Positions 1 through 8,070 of a stretch of 64,000 nt of DNA are shown here, in pieces (the stretch's first letter is position 1; every line of letters starts with the position of its first letter). The notes beneath the pieces are model-generated. The model saw nothing but the letters and a program-made list of their open reading frames with translations, was not told the origin of the DNA and did no database searches. The position numbers were made by a program, and so were the translations under genes. This DNA comes from a virus: positions 94,421-158,420 of IMG/VR virus record IMGVR_UViG_3300030102_006951. One strand, given 5' to 3'.

Positions 1-96
1 TTCATCCTCTGAATTTAAATAATTTAAAACAGCCGTTTCTTGTTCTGGACCAAAGTATAAATTACTAGTCCGTTTACGTCCACGTTTCTTAGCCAT
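1..96 (-). CDS. Probable late-transcription sigma factor (T4 gp55-like), N-terminal fragment
   Basis: Only the first 32 codons are in the window; the gene runs off the left edge. The start is ATG at 96. The peptide opens with a basic AKKRGRKRTSNLYFGPEQE segment followed by TAVLNYLNSEDE. This basic opening plus 'LYFGPEQE..VLNYL' resembles the start of gp55-type late sigma factors of T4-like phages, which direct host RNA polymerase to late promoters. It is the last gene seen on the leftward minus-strand unit and starts 4 nt past the stop of the glycosyltransferase gene at 101-907. The call rests on memory of the family's N-terminus; the sigma region 2 and clamp-binding tail lie outside the window. 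It fits with the recurrent promoter-like octamer before structural genes. Confidence 0.45.
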   Translation of the reverse strand, partial: MAKKRGRKRTSNLYFGPEQETAVLNYLNSEDE

Positions 97-100
97 TTTA

Positions 101-907
101 TTAAGTTGTTTCTTCGTATGTTATCTCTCTTTCGTTATCAAAATAATATTCTTTTTTAGCTTGTGCTAACCACCAGTTAGCCTCAACTGGGTCCATTTCT
201 TCTTTATATTTAACAAAAAGAGAGTCTGGCCTTTGATTTAAATGTTTATAACCTAATTTAGGTATAACCATAACTTTTTGGTCTTTGAAAGTGATTCTAA
301 GTAAAAATTCATAAATGAATGTTAACTTAATATTTGATTTTAATCCACCACTTTCATTAAATGCTTCGGTTTTCATTGTTATACCATCAATATTAAAGTT
401 TTGGAATGATAATAATGCGTTGTTATCTAAAACGCCTAATTCATCTGAAAAACTGTTGGCCCATACTGCCTCATTTGTTAAGCCCATAAACGAACCGTCT
501 TTTTGGTTAACGTCAATTATAATGGGCATGAATACATCAACATCTTTATGGGCTTCTTTGTATTTAACTACGTTTTTAAACCACTTACTTGAGTACTCAT
601 CATCAAACTCTAAAATACTAAACCACTCTGTTTTGCACTGAGAAACACCATAGTTAACTTGACTTGAGAAATCAGTTCCTCCAGGATTTTCAAGTATTGT
701 TGTTTTAACACCATGACTTGTTAAGTCCATATCTTTTAGTTTTTTATAAACATCTGAGCCTTTTGGCGTTACAATTAATACTGAATCTGGTTTTACTTCT
801 TGATTTCCAATACTTGTCATTGCATTATTGAATAATTTCATATTTTCTTCACCCACCAATTCATGCACTGGTAGAACTACTGATATATTTGTTTTTTTAT
901 TTGCCAT
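101..907 (-). CDS. Family 2-like (GT-A) glycosyltransferase
   Basis: This 268-residue protein begins with a nucleotide-sugar-binding beta strand typical of GT-A enzymes (ISVVLPVHE, residues 8-16). It has an acidic cluster EFDDEYS near residues 100-106 where GT2 enzymes carry the metal-binding DXD. A conserved NxGVSQCKTEW-type segment precedes it, as in the region just before DXD in family 2. There is no signal peptide or membrane segment, so it should act in the cytoplasm on a nucleotide-sugar donor; donor and acceptor cannot be read. It sits between a GT-B glycosyltransferase gene (921-2036) and the sigma-like gene. It could alternatively be a non-catalytic GT-A-fold protein, because the acidic motif is not canonical. 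Confidence 0.7.
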   Translation of the reverse strand: MANKKTNISVVLPVHELVGEENMKLFNNAMTSIGNQEVKPDSVLIVTPKGSDVYKKLKDMDLTSHGVKTTILENPGGTDFSSQVNYGVSQCKTEWFSILEFDDEYSSKWFKNVVKYKEAHKDVDVFMPIIIDVNQKDGSFMGLTNEAVWANSFSDELGVLDNNALLSFQNFNIDGITMKTEAFNESGGLKSNIKLTFIYEFLLRITFKDQKVMVIPKLGYKHLNQRPDSLFVKYKEEMDPVEANWWLAQAKKEYYFDNEREITYEETT

Positions 908-920
908 TTCTATTTATTTA

Positions 921-2036
921 TTATTGAGCCACTTCTGTTATTTGCTCTAAAACGTTATTAAATTCTGAAAGTCTGTTTTTAACTAATGTGCCGTAAACAT
1001 TTTCAATAATCTCTTTTTGATTTTCTGCTGTATACGTGTTTTTAGTTGATTCCATACCATCCAATAAATCTTGTGGTACTGTGTCTTCAAGCCAAACTTT
1101 CATATAAGTTGCTATTAATTCTGGAATATTTAAGTGGGTATTTGTCCAAACACCGTTATTTTTAATCTTACCATTACCCTCAGCGTCTATCTCTTCCATC
1201 CACTCAGGAATCATATTTGGCATTTTACCAATTACTGGTGTGTTGCATTGAATGGCTTCTAGTGGGAAGGTGCCAAATCCAGCTCTGTCATCTAACCACA
1301 CAGCTAGACATGATTTGCCTAACTCTTCAGCAAACTGTCTTTTTGGGATTCCTCTTAGTTCTTTAAATGTTATCCACTTATATAATGGGTTTTGTAAGTA
1401 AAACATTTTAGCTATTTTAGCTGCGTCACCCTGTTCTCTAGCTACAATACTAACCACTGGTATTTTAGGTTTATCAGAGTCAACAAAATAATCGGATATA
1501 CTTATTGGTACCGTATATGTGTTAATTGACGGGAACATACTTTTCAAATATTCACCTTGTTTTTTAGATGTAGTAATAACATCATTAAAACCATAATCCG
1601 TCCACCTTCTACCTATCGGTAGTAATTCAGTGATGTAGTCATAACTTTGAGATATAACTATTTTTTTACATGGGAATTGTTTGACTTGGTCCATTAAGTT
1701 TGAAAAGACTTCTGGAACTATTATAAAGTCTTGTGGGCCAACATTTAATTGTTGCGATTCTATAGACATGTGTGGTAGTTTAGTGTATTCCTCACCTAAC
1801 CAATCAGATAGCCCCATGCCCTCTGAGTCACCATGCATTTTATAGTCATTTTTTTCGTGTAATATAGTCGCACTGTAACCAAGTTCATTTAGAACCTTAA
1901 CATGCTCATAGATATTTGCAACGCCAGCTGTTGGGTTACCTTTAGTGTCTAGTGTGAAAAAATATAATCCAAATTCTTTATTTTCTAGTTTGGATATGAT
2001 TTCTTCCACTGTTGATTTTTTTACTTTTTCACTCAT
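921..2036 (-). CDS. GT-B glycosyltransferase (group 1/GT4-like)
   Basis: The 371-residue protein has a degenerate N-terminal Rossmann half (residues 20-130), with a glycine-rich GNPTAGVANIY segment that matches the sugar-acceptor side of GT4 enzymes. The C-terminal donor-binding half contains FGTFPLEAIQCNTPVIG at residues 254-270, the usual GT4 signature in which the Glu contacts the nucleotide sugar. It is cytosolic, with no membrane segments. The first step of a glycan chain or direct protein glycosylation are both possible. It lies 14 nt upstream of another glycosyltransferase gene on the same strand. Substrate cannot be inferred. Confidence 0.75.
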   Translation of the reverse strand: MSEKVKKSTVEEIISKLENKEFGLYFFTLDTKGNPTAGVANIYEHVKVLNELGYSATILHEKNDYKMHGDSEGMGLSDWLGEEYTKLPHMSIESQQLNVGPQDFIIVPEVFSNLMDQVKQFPCKKIVISQSYDYITELLPIGRRWTDYGFNDVITTSKKQGEYLKSMFPSINTYTVPISISDYFVDSDKPKIPVVSIVAREQGDAAKIAKMFYLQNPLYKWITFKELRGIPKRQFAEELGKSCLAVWLDDRAGFGTFPLEAIQCNTPVIGKMPNMIPEWMEEIDAEGNGKIKNNGVWTNTHLNIPELIATYMKVWLEDTVPQDLLDGMESTKNTYTAENQKEIIENVYGTLVKNRLSEFNNVLEQITEVAQ

Positions 2037-2068
2037 TTTTTTTAATTATTTGATTATTATTTAAATTA

Positions 2069-2416
2069 TTATTCTATTTCAACTATAATTCCATAGTCTA
2101 ATAGAGTGTTAAATGCCATTTTAAATGGTAGCGGGGCCGAATCAAGTGCTCTTGCTAAACCTAAGGTTGAATCTACTTCCTCGTTGTAAACTAAAACCAC
2201 TTCCATGAACCCTCTAATTGATTCATATTTGGTTGCATCTATTTCTCTGGACCTCGGACTTTTTGTTTTTATAATTTCTTTGGTTACTAACTTATCATTA
2301 GAATCAGTTGTTATTTTTTCTTGAAATTCTTCAAATGTATCAGGATTATTTACCCTAATTATTTTTTCTAAAGCGTCTAAATCAAACTTAAATATTTTAC
2401 CGCCAATATCTAACAT
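2069..2416 (-). CDS. Unrecognised 115-residue phage protein
   Basis: I do not recognise a family. The protein is acidic overall, soluble, and opens with MLDIGGKIFKFDLDALEKI. The C-terminal half (SIRGFMEVVLVYNEEVDSTLG, about residues 66-86) looks like a small alpha/beta domain. It ends one base before the HAD-like gene at 2418-3023, so the two are probably translated together. ATG at 2416 is used because it is preceded by an A/T-rich leader and follows directly on the upstream stop. Confidence 0.55.
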   Translation of the reverse strand: MLDIGGKIFKFDLDALEKIIRVNNPDTFEEFQEKITTDSNDKLVTKEIIKTKSPRSREIDATKYESIRGFMEVVLVYNEEVDSTLGLARALDSAPLPFKMAFNTLLDYGIIVEIE

Positions 2417-2417
2417 A

Positions 2418-3023
2418 TTATTTAATTTCTTCGTATGTTGTTATCCTTGTGTTTAAAATTTTTTCTCTTAAATCACTATCTTTGATAAAGTCAATAATAC
2501 TATCTAGTTCAAAATCAGAACCTGAAGTTTTATTGTAGCTTGAGTTTACTTTAACCGATATTTTTTCATTTGGTTTGGTTTCTAAAGCTTTTGGATTTGC
2601 TGTGATTAGTAAATCAATGTTATCCCAAATATCTTCATACTTTGAAACAAAAATTATCTTGTCTGCCCTACAACCTAACTTGGATAAGAAAAAGTATGTT
2701 GACGGTATACTTTTAGCGACTTCTTTAGAGGTTATTATTATTTCATGTTCCTCCTCATCTTTTATGTCCATCAAAAACATATTTAATTGAGCCATTAAGT
2801 TTTCGTGTAATTGGTCCGCATGTCCGAACACTTCTAAAGATGCTTCCATAAATAAAAATTTATTCATGTCATCCACCGTTTCAAATTTAAAATGTTTGAT
2901 TAAATCAAAACTATCTACTGGGTTTTCTTCAATATCTAGTTCACCAATATATTTTTCATACGTGTATGCGAACTGACCTATAAAGTCTCTTAAAACCTCA
3001 TTAATATCTATACCAATTTTCAT
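2418..3023 (-). CDS. HAD-like (5'-nucleotidase/NT5C-like) protein with altered catalytic motif
   Basis: The 201-residue protein starts with KIGIDINEVLRDF. This matches motif I of the small HAD 5'(3')-deoxyribonucleotidases, where D-x-D-G-V-x-x-D supplies the nucleophile and the acid/base aspartate. Here the first Asp (D6) is kept but the second is Asn (N8). A motif II-like ITSKE follows near residues 97-101, and DLLITANPKAL (about 157-167) stands where motif IV normally has acidic metal ligands. The phosphatase activity of the family is therefore doubtful; the protein may bind rather than hydrolyse nucleotides. It starts 26 nt downstream of a CTTTACTTTA element shared with the epimerase gene. 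Confidence 0.5.
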   Translation of the reverse strand: MKIGIDINEVLRDFIGQFAYTYEKYIGELDIEENPVDSFDLIKHFKFETVDDMNKFLFMEASLEVFGHADQLHENLMAQLNMFLMDIKDEEEHEIIITSKEVAKSIPSTYFFLSKLGCRADKIIFVSKYEDIWDNIDLLITANPKALETKPNEKISVKVNSSYNKTSGSDFELDSIIDFIKDSDLREKILNTRITTYEEIK

Positions 3024-3049
3024 ATTAATAAGAATACCCTAATTTAGGC

Positions 3050-3059
3050 TAAAGTAAAG
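3050..3059 (-). promoter_or_regulatory. Candidate promoter element CTTTACTTTA before the HAD-like gene
   Basis: On the minus strand CTTTACTTTA lies exactly 26 nt before ATG at 3023. The same decamer at the same distance precedes the epimerase gene (6014-6023), and a TAT-rich stretch sits between element and start in both. Two independent copies with identical spacing suggest a -35-like element of an early or middle promoter. It overlaps the end of the intergenic gap after phoH (stop at 3061), so it could start a new transcript inside the arm. Confidence 0.4.
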
Positions 3060-3060
3060 T

Positions 3061-3909
3061 TTAAATATTAAATTTTCGTTTTAAGAAAATATTTATTCTT
3101 CTAATTAATTTTATCTTTTTATTTTTTCTTTTTGATTTGTTTTTAATAGAATCGATTTTTACATGATTTTTATTATCTATCATGTTATCTGTATTATCAT
3201 AATTATTAAGAATTTTAGATATGATTGGGTTTCTAACTATGTCTTCGATTTTAAATTCAAAGAACCCAATCTCAGATATATTTCTATGTCTATTCATTGC
3301 ATCATATAACCCGCTTTGTTTTACATTTTTATATCTATCTGATTGGTCTAGGTCTCCAGATAATACGTACTTTGAATTTTCACCTATTCTGGTTAAAATT
3401 GTTTTTACTTGTTCTGGTGACATGTTTTGGACTTCTTCCACAATAACTACTGAATTATCAATTGTCTTGCCTCTTATGAAACCTAGTGGTTCAACTTTAA
3501 TTATCTCTAATTCTTCTAATTTCTGCCTATTAGATTTACCAATTATTTTATCAATAATATCTAATGATGAAGCAACGTGAGGTTCCATTTTTTCTTTCAT
3601 GTCACCTGGTAGATGACCTAGCTTTTCCCCAGCTTCTATGGCTGGCTTTGTAATTATTAATGTTTTATATGGGGTTGTTTTGTTTTGTATTAATTCAATA
3701 CCTCTTGCAATTGCTATATAACTTTTACCTACACCAGCTGGTCCAGCAGCAATTATAATTTCTTTTTCATTGATTAAATTTGCAAATTCTTTTTGTTTTA
3801 TGTTTTTACATTTTAACCTGTGTTTTTTTGTGAGAACTGAATCTATAACCCTATTTTGTTTTTTGGTTTCTAAAATTGATGATGGGGCTCTTCTTTGTGT
3901 TTTTGGCAT
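3061..3909 (-). CDS. phoH: PhoH-family ATPase
   Basis: Residues 56-63 (GPAGVGKS) form a Walker A motif and 154-162 (VVIVEEVQN) the Walker B region. The PhoH-specific TKPAIEAGEKLGHLPGD and 'GFIRGKTIDNSVVIVEE' segments are both present, as is SGDLDQSD at 184-191. The 282 residues fit the single-domain phage PhoH proteins. The family is common in phages; its exact role is unsettled, with RNA/NTP metabolism most often suggested. In Walker B the usual DEAQN is VEEVQN, so the first acidic residue is shifted. The C-terminal 45 residues are very Lys/Ile/Asn-rich and probably disordered. It ends 37 nt before the HAD-like gene and starts 3 nt after the 3913-4887 gene. Confidence 0.88.
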   Translation of the reverse strand: MPKTQRRAPSSILETKKQNRVIDSVLTKKHRLKCKNIKQKEFANLINEKEIIIAAGPAGVGKSYIAIARGIELIQNKTTPYKTLIITKPAIEAGEKLGHLPGDMKEKMEPHVASSLDIIDKIIGKSNRQKLEELEIIKVEPLGFIRGKTIDNSVVIVEEVQNMSPEQVKTILTRIGENSKYVLSGDLDQSDRYKNVKQSGLYDAMNRHRNISEIGFFEFKIEDIVRNPIISKILNNYDNTDNMIDNKNHVKIDSIKNKSKRKNKKIKLIRRINIFLKRKFNI

Positions 3910-3912
3910 ATA

Positions 3913-4887
3913 TTACCTTTTTGACTCTTTATTTTTGTATTTTTTATCCAACTCTTCTAGTCGGTACTTTTCTAATAAATATTCGCCATTTATGATAACT
4001 TCACATTTAAATTTAATTATATAGTGCCCATCAAACTCAACTACCTTGTCAAATTCTTTTATATCGTATTGAAATAAATAGAAATCTTTAACACCAATGT
4101 CTTTATATGTTGTAAACCCAACACCTTTGATGTCTAACATACTTGACTTTTTTGGGGTTTTTAAACACTTTTTTAACTCAGATATAAATAACCTACTTTT
4201 TCTATCATACTCATCTGGATACTTACTAACATAAAACTCTATTAACCTTTCATTATCATTTATAATTCTAATATTCATTTTATTTGTAAATGATTCAATT
4301 TCAAATTTACTCCTTGAATCCCTAATTACTTTAATAGGTTTTTCAGCTTTTATAGTTGAATGGTATTTTTCGCTATCTATTTCTCCTAGTGTTGCTGATG
4401 TGGTATCTTTATTTGATATGATTGATTCTGACCTTTCATTAGAATTGTATTCACTTATATTTTTATTTGATAATATATCATCGCTACTTAGTGTTATTTC
4501 TTTATTATCAATAACCATCTCAAGTGGGTAGTTGTCTTCTTTGTCTAGTTTAATCTTTTTCAAACCGCTTTTAATTGTTGCTGAAGTACTTTTTTTAACA
4601 TTTAAGTCATGATAGCCTTCACTATCTGTTGATAGTGATTTTATCATCATCTTATCCGAAGCCTCTAATATTTTAAATAGTCTCCACCTTAGCTCTTTAA
4701 CTTCTTGAGTTATTTCACCCCTATTTAAAGAGTCTGCAAGTGTACCTTGATTGTGTCTTTGGAATTTGCCGATAGCACCTTCCAATTCCTCTGATGATTG
4801 TCCTAGTAAATCTTTTTCAACGCTAGCGGTAGCTAAGGCTATAGTTGCCATCTTTCTTCTTAGCCAATTAACAGTCTTTTTTATCAT
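3913..4887 (-). CDS. Unrecognised 324-residue protein
   Basis: I do not recognise a family. The first 100 residues are helical and basic (KTVNWLRRKMATIALATASVEKD); the middle (about 105-215) is low-complexity Ser/Lys/Asp-rich and looks disordered; and residues 215-315 form a folded alpha/beta-looking domain ending in a charged helix. The N-terminal 'RHNQGTLADSLNRGEITQEVKELRWR' region looks like a short conserved helical hairpin. It sits directly between phoH (3 nt gap) and the epimerase gene (11 nt gap), so it is cotranscribed with them. Cytosolic; no signal or membrane segment. Confidence 0.6.
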   Translation of the reverse strand: MIKKTVNWLRRKMATIALATASVEKDLLGQSSEELEGAIGKFQRHNQGTLADSLNRGEITQEVKELRWRLFKILEASDKMMIKSLSTDSEGYHDLNVKKSTSATIKSGLKKIKLDKEDNYPLEMVIDNKEITLSSDDILSNKNISEYNSNERSESIISNKDTTSATLGEIDSEKYHSTIKAEKPIKVIRDSRSKFEIESFTNKMNIRIINDNERLIEFYVSKYPDEYDRKSRLFISELKKCLKTPKKSSMLDIKGVGFTTYKDIGVKDFYLFQYDIKEFDKVVEFDGHYIIKFKCEVIINGEYLLEKYRLEELDKKYKNKESKR

Positions 4888-4898
4888 AAAATTTTATT

Positions 4899-5987
4899 TT
4901 AACGTTTATTCACTAGTTCCCTAGTATTTGGTTCAGAACCAAATTCTCTACGATAAACAGTTTTTCCGTTATCTGGACTTTCATAGACGTAAACTTTATT
5001 TTTCACTTGTTCATCTATCCATTCATAAGTTTTTTTCATACCTTCTATAAGTGGTTGAGAGACTGCCCACCCTATTTTTTCATTATAAAGTTTATTGTCA
5101 GAATTTCTACCTCTAACACCTAACGGACATTTAAAACCATATTTTTCAATAAAATCTTGTCCGTCTATATTACTAATTTTAACATCTTTATTTGATATGT
5201 CAATAGCCATTTGTGCGAGTTCATTAATAGTTACCATTTCTTCAGAACCTATATTGACAGGGCCTATAAAATCTGATTCCATAAGACGAAGCACTGCTTC
5301 TACACATTCGTCTACATATAAAAATGAACGGGTCTGTTTTCCATCACCCCAGACTTCTACCGTTTTGTTTGATTCTGATACTTTCCTACACATAGCTGCT
5401 GGAGCTTTTTCCTTACCCCCTGTCCACGTACCCATAGGTCCAAATATATTATGAAATCTTGCGATTCGAACATTTAAACCATAGTTACGACTAAAGGATA
5501 AAAATAATCTTTCAGAAAATAGTTTTTCCCATCCATATTCCGAATCTGGGTTGGCGGGGTAAGCTGATGATTCTTCACAATTAGGACTATTAGAATCAAG
5601 TTGATTATGTTCTGGATACATACATGCGGAAGAGGAGTAGAAAACTTTTTTTACTTTCTTTTTAGTACACTCATGAACAACATTCAAATTAATTAATGCG
5701 GAATTGTGCATGACGTTAGCATCATTTTCACCTGTAAATATATAACCAGCACCGCCCATATCTGCGGCTAATTGATAAACCTCGTCTACATCATCACCTA
5801 TAACTTCTGACACTACTTTAGCATCCCTCAAATCCCCTTTAAAAAATTTGTCACATATGTCATCGTGATTGAAGAATTCATGATTTTTTATATCACAAAT
5901 TATTACTGTATTACCTTCTTTTTTTAATCTTTTCGCAAGATGACCTCCGATAAAGCCACCCCCACCTAGAACTACTATTTTTTTCAT
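4899..5987 (-). CDS. GDP-mannose 3,5-epimerase (extended SDR)
   Basis: The 362 residues align by eye with GDP-mannose 3,5-epimerase, which converts GDP-D-mannose to GDP-L-galactose/GDP-L-gulose. Visible features are the Rossmann GGGGFIGGHL (8-17), the ADMGGAGYI loop (75-83), SSSACMYPE (118-126, catalytic Ser/Cys pair C122), the YGWEK dyad (Y151, K155), RFHNIFGPMGTW (177-188), the epimerase-specific GGKEKAPAAM (190-199, K194) and GKQTR (216-220). All residues known to be needed in the plant enzyme appear conserved. The family is typical of plants and scattered in bacteria, and is unusual in a phage. It supplies an activated L-sugar to the neighbouring glycosyltransferases. Expression is probably driven by the CTTTACTTTA element 26 nt upstream of ATG. 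Confidence 0.85.
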   Translation of the reverse strand: MKKIVVLGGGGFIGGHLAKRLKKEGNTVIICDIKNHEFFNHDDICDKFFKGDLRDAKVVSEVIGDDVDEVYQLAADMGGAGYIFTGENDANVMHNSALINLNVVHECTKKKVKKVFYSSSACMYPEHNQLDSNSPNCEESSAYPANPDSEYGWEKLFSERLFLSFSRNYGLNVRIARFHNIFGPMGTWTGGKEKAPAAMCRKVSESNKTVEVWGDGKQTRSFLYVDECVEAVLRLMESDFIGPVNIGSEEMVTINELAQMAIDISNKDVKISNIDGQDFIEKYGFKCPLGVRGRNSDNKLYNEKIGWAVSQPLIEGMKKTYEWIDEQVKNKVYVYESPDNGKTVYRREFGSEPNTRELVNKR

Positions 5988-6013
5988 ATTTTAATTATAC
6001 TATTAAAATTACA

Positions 6014-6023
6014 TAAAGTAAAG
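6014..6023 (-). promoter_or_regulatory. Candidate promoter element CTTTACTTTA before the epimerase gene
   Basis: Minus-strand CTTTACTTTA lies exactly 26 nt before ATG at 5987, with the same spacing as the copy at 3050-3059. It falls in a 146-nt gap, the largest in this arm, which also holds the remnant reading frame at 6039-6146. A weak TATAAT-like stretch (TATAATTA) lies between it and the start. Confidence 0.4.
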
Positions 6024-6038
6024 ATTGTATTTACAATA

Positions 6039-6146
6039 TTACATCAGTATCCTAAATAGATTATACCCCATTAATAAATTTTTCACAACTTTCTCAGGGC
6101 CATTCTGGTCTTGTGAGATATAAATTTGCAATGTTACTTCACCCAT
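6039..6146 (-). pseudogene. Remnant of a GT-B glycosyltransferase N-terminus (35 codons)
   Basis: A 35-codon frame begins at ATG 6146, inside the end of the FkbM gene, and stops at 6039. Its residues 7-29 read IYISQDQNGPEKVVKNLL then MGYN. This matches the N-terminal beta1-loop-helix of GT4-type enzymes, where 'NGP.KVV.NL' forms the glycine-rich acceptor loop, but nothing resembling the rest of the enzyme follows. The simplest reading is a glycosyltransferase gene deleted down to its first exon-sized piece during remodelling of the locus. It could instead be a chance or newly made short peptide. No further homology is visible towards 5988. Confidence 0.4.
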
Positions 6147-6757
6147 ATCATTCCCCATTTATCTTTTCTGTTTATGTCTATATCGTTGTGTATTTCACAC
6201 TCTTCCCACGATGTATATATTTCTGGTTTTTTTAAATATTCATCACCATATATAACACCAAAATCAGTATATCCAATAGATTTTAAATGTTCACAAGTTT
6301 TATTAATGTTAACATATTGTTCTTCAGCCCATTCAAAACAAATTTCTTTCTGCTTATTTGACAGTCCCTTTATAACTTCTAATTCATACCCTTCAACGTC
6401 AATCTTAATTAAGTCTGGTGTTTTGTGGTTAATAACTAAATCATCTAAGCTTATAGTGTTTTTAACAATAGTAGAGTTCCATTTGTAATTATTAGAAAAT
6501 CTAGAATTATTAATCCAATCAATACTAGCGGTAGATATTGTGTCTGCATTGCTTATGTGAAATTGAATTTTTTTATTACTTTCAGTAGAAACTAAATCTT
6601 CAATTATAACCACATTTTTATTAAAAAATTTCTTTTTTAACTTATTATATAACTCTATATTTGGCTCAACTGAAATAACTTTGCAATTTGGATATAATTC
6701 TAAACATTTATCTGTAAAATTACCCACGTTTGCACCTACATCAAAAATCAAATCCAT
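6134..6757 (-). CDS. FkbM-family SAM-dependent methyltransferase (copy 1)
   Basis: At 207 residues it begins at once with the SAM-binding motif I (IFDVGANVGNF, 4-14), then SVEPN (35-39), and has the FkbM signature LIKIDVEGYELEVIKGL (about 136-152). Such enzymes O-methylate sugar hydroxyls in glycolipids and surface glycans. It starts 3 nt after the stop of a second FkbM gene, so the pair is coupled. The two are only distantly alike, so this is an old duplication or two acquisitions. Its 3' end overlaps the short glycosyltransferase remnant. It is likely to cap or decorate the glycan made by the neighbouring transferases. Confidence 0.8.
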   Translation of the reverse strand: MDLIFDVGANVGNFTDKCLELYPNCKVISVEPNIELYNKLKKKFFNKNVVIIEDLVSTESNKKIQFHISNADTISTASIDWINNSRFSNNYKWNSTIVKNTISLDDLVINHKTPDLIKIDVEGYELEVIKGLSNKQKEICFEWAEEQYVNINKTCEHLKSIGYTDFGVIYGDEYLKKPEIYTSWEECEIHNDIDINRKDKWGMIWVK

Positions 6758-6759
6758 AA

Positions 6760-7389
6760 TTAATTATTTTTTATATAAAAAGCATCTCCCCATTCATAGG
6801 GTGTCATTTTTATTTCAACTCTTTTAAATCCAAATTGAGACAAATATTCATCTATCTCTTCTATTTTGGCGCACTTTTTGTAAACCTCTCCAGAATTAAC
6901 TTCAGTATAAATGTAGTCTATTTTTTCTAAAGAATTTTTCATACCTTTCAATGCTAACAATTCAGCACCTTGTATGTCTAAGTTTAAAAAATTATAATCA
7001 TAAGGATTGAATCCTTCCTCTTCAAAAAAAGTGTCAATTTTTTTAGTTTTAACAATTTTTTTATCAACTACGGTTATGTGGGGGTGATGCTTTGTATGTT
7101 TTCCCATCTCTAAAATTGAAGAAGACTCCCCATTGCTAGCCACATGGAAATCAATCTCTTTACCGTCTATATCAGATGCAGCAAAACAATAAGATTTATG
7201 TAATGGGTATTTATTAATAATCAGACTTAATTCTTTAAACGTATCAATGTCGGCCTCTACCCACAAAACATCTTTGACACCAGACTGTACATAAGAGTCT
7301 GCTTCTTGAGCATGGTGAGCGCCAACGTGTAATATTCCCCTTGGTGTTATTCCGTACTTATTTACTATATCTTTAAATTTAATTAGCAT
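6760..7389 (-). CDS. FkbM-family SAM-dependent methyltransferase (copy 2)
   Basis: The 209-residue protein has motif I HVGAHHAQEAD (21-31), an acidic SAM-ribose residue in WVEADIDTF (43-51), and the FkbM signature FLNLDIQGAELLALKGM (about 133-149). It is predicted to transfer a methyl group from SAM to a sugar hydroxyl. It is separated by 1 nt from the GT2 gene upstream and by 2 nt from the second FkbM gene downstream. No membrane segment is present, so methylation would occur on a cytosolic precursor. Confidence 0.82.
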   Translation of the reverse strand: MLIKFKDIVNKYGITPRGILHVGAHHAQEADSYVQSGVKDVLWVEADIDTFKELSLIINKYPLHKSYCFAASDIDGKEIDFHVASNGESSSILEMGKHTKHHPHITVVDKKIVKTKKIDTFFEEEGFNPYDYNFLNLDIQGAELLALKGMKNSLEKIDYIYTEVNSGEVYKKCAKIEEIDEYLSQFGFKRVEIKMTPYEWGDAFYIKNN

Positions 7390-7390
7390 A

Positions 7391-8059
7391 TTAATTGTAT
7401 TTTTCTAAAATTTGTTTTAAATCATATTTCTTTGTATTAAAGTTGCTGCCCTTATGTATTCTATGTAACACTAACTCTTCTTTTATATTCATAAACTTAG
7501 CCCCGTGTTTCATTAACCTTAACCAAAAATCAAAGTCTTCAATACCAGATAATTTTTCGTCCCACCCATTAATTTTTTTAGCAATGCTTGTTTTTAAAAT
7601 AGCAGAACTATTTGCAATTTGATTATCACCCATCATTGAGCGTGAAAATATTTCATCATGTTCTGCACACAAATTTGGTTGTCCTGTTATTATTTCAGAT
7701 TCATTACAGTAAAATATTTTAGAACCTATAACATCGTATTTCCCAGTTTTAGAAAACTTATTTTGTATTTCAAGTTTTTTTGGTAACCATATATCGTCAT
7801 CATCCTGAATTGCAATCCATTCACCCCTAACTTCTTTTAATAATTTGTTTAATGTTTTTGATTTACCTTTATCTAACCCATAATCAAAAACTCTAATTCT
7901 TTTATCGTTATAATTTTTAACAATATTTTTTGAATTGTCGTTTGTTCCATTAAAACCAATAAGTAATTCCCAATCTGTATATGTTTGGTTTATTATTGAA
8001 TCAATGGATTTACTAATATATTTTTCACCGTTGTATGTTGCTAATAATATTGATATCAT
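7391..8059 (-). CDS. Family 2 glycosyltransferase
   Basis: This is a classic short GT2 of 222 residues. It has an SILLATYNGEKYI opening (3-15), SIDSIINQTYTDWELLI (18-34), and an Asp-rich donor/metal site AIQDDDDIW at 83-91. A NGWDEKLSGIEDFDFWLRL segment (about 165-183) carries the ED catalytic-base region. Cytosolic, inverting by family; the sugar is unknown. It is the gene immediately after the fucosyltransferase-like gene in transcription order (11 nt gap). Confidence 0.85.
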   Translation of the reverse strand: MISILLATYNGEKYISKSIDSIINQTYTDWELLIGFNGTNDNSKNIVKNYNDKRIRVFDYGLDKGKSKTLNKLLKEVRGEWIAIQDDDDIWLPKKLEIQNKFSKTGKYDVIGSKIFYCNESEIITGQPNLCAEHDEIFSRSMMGDNQIANSSAILKTSIAKKINGWDEKLSGIEDFDFWLRLMKHGAKFMNIKEELVLHRIHKGSNFNTKKYDLKQILEKYN

Positions 8060-8070
8060 AAATTACTTAT

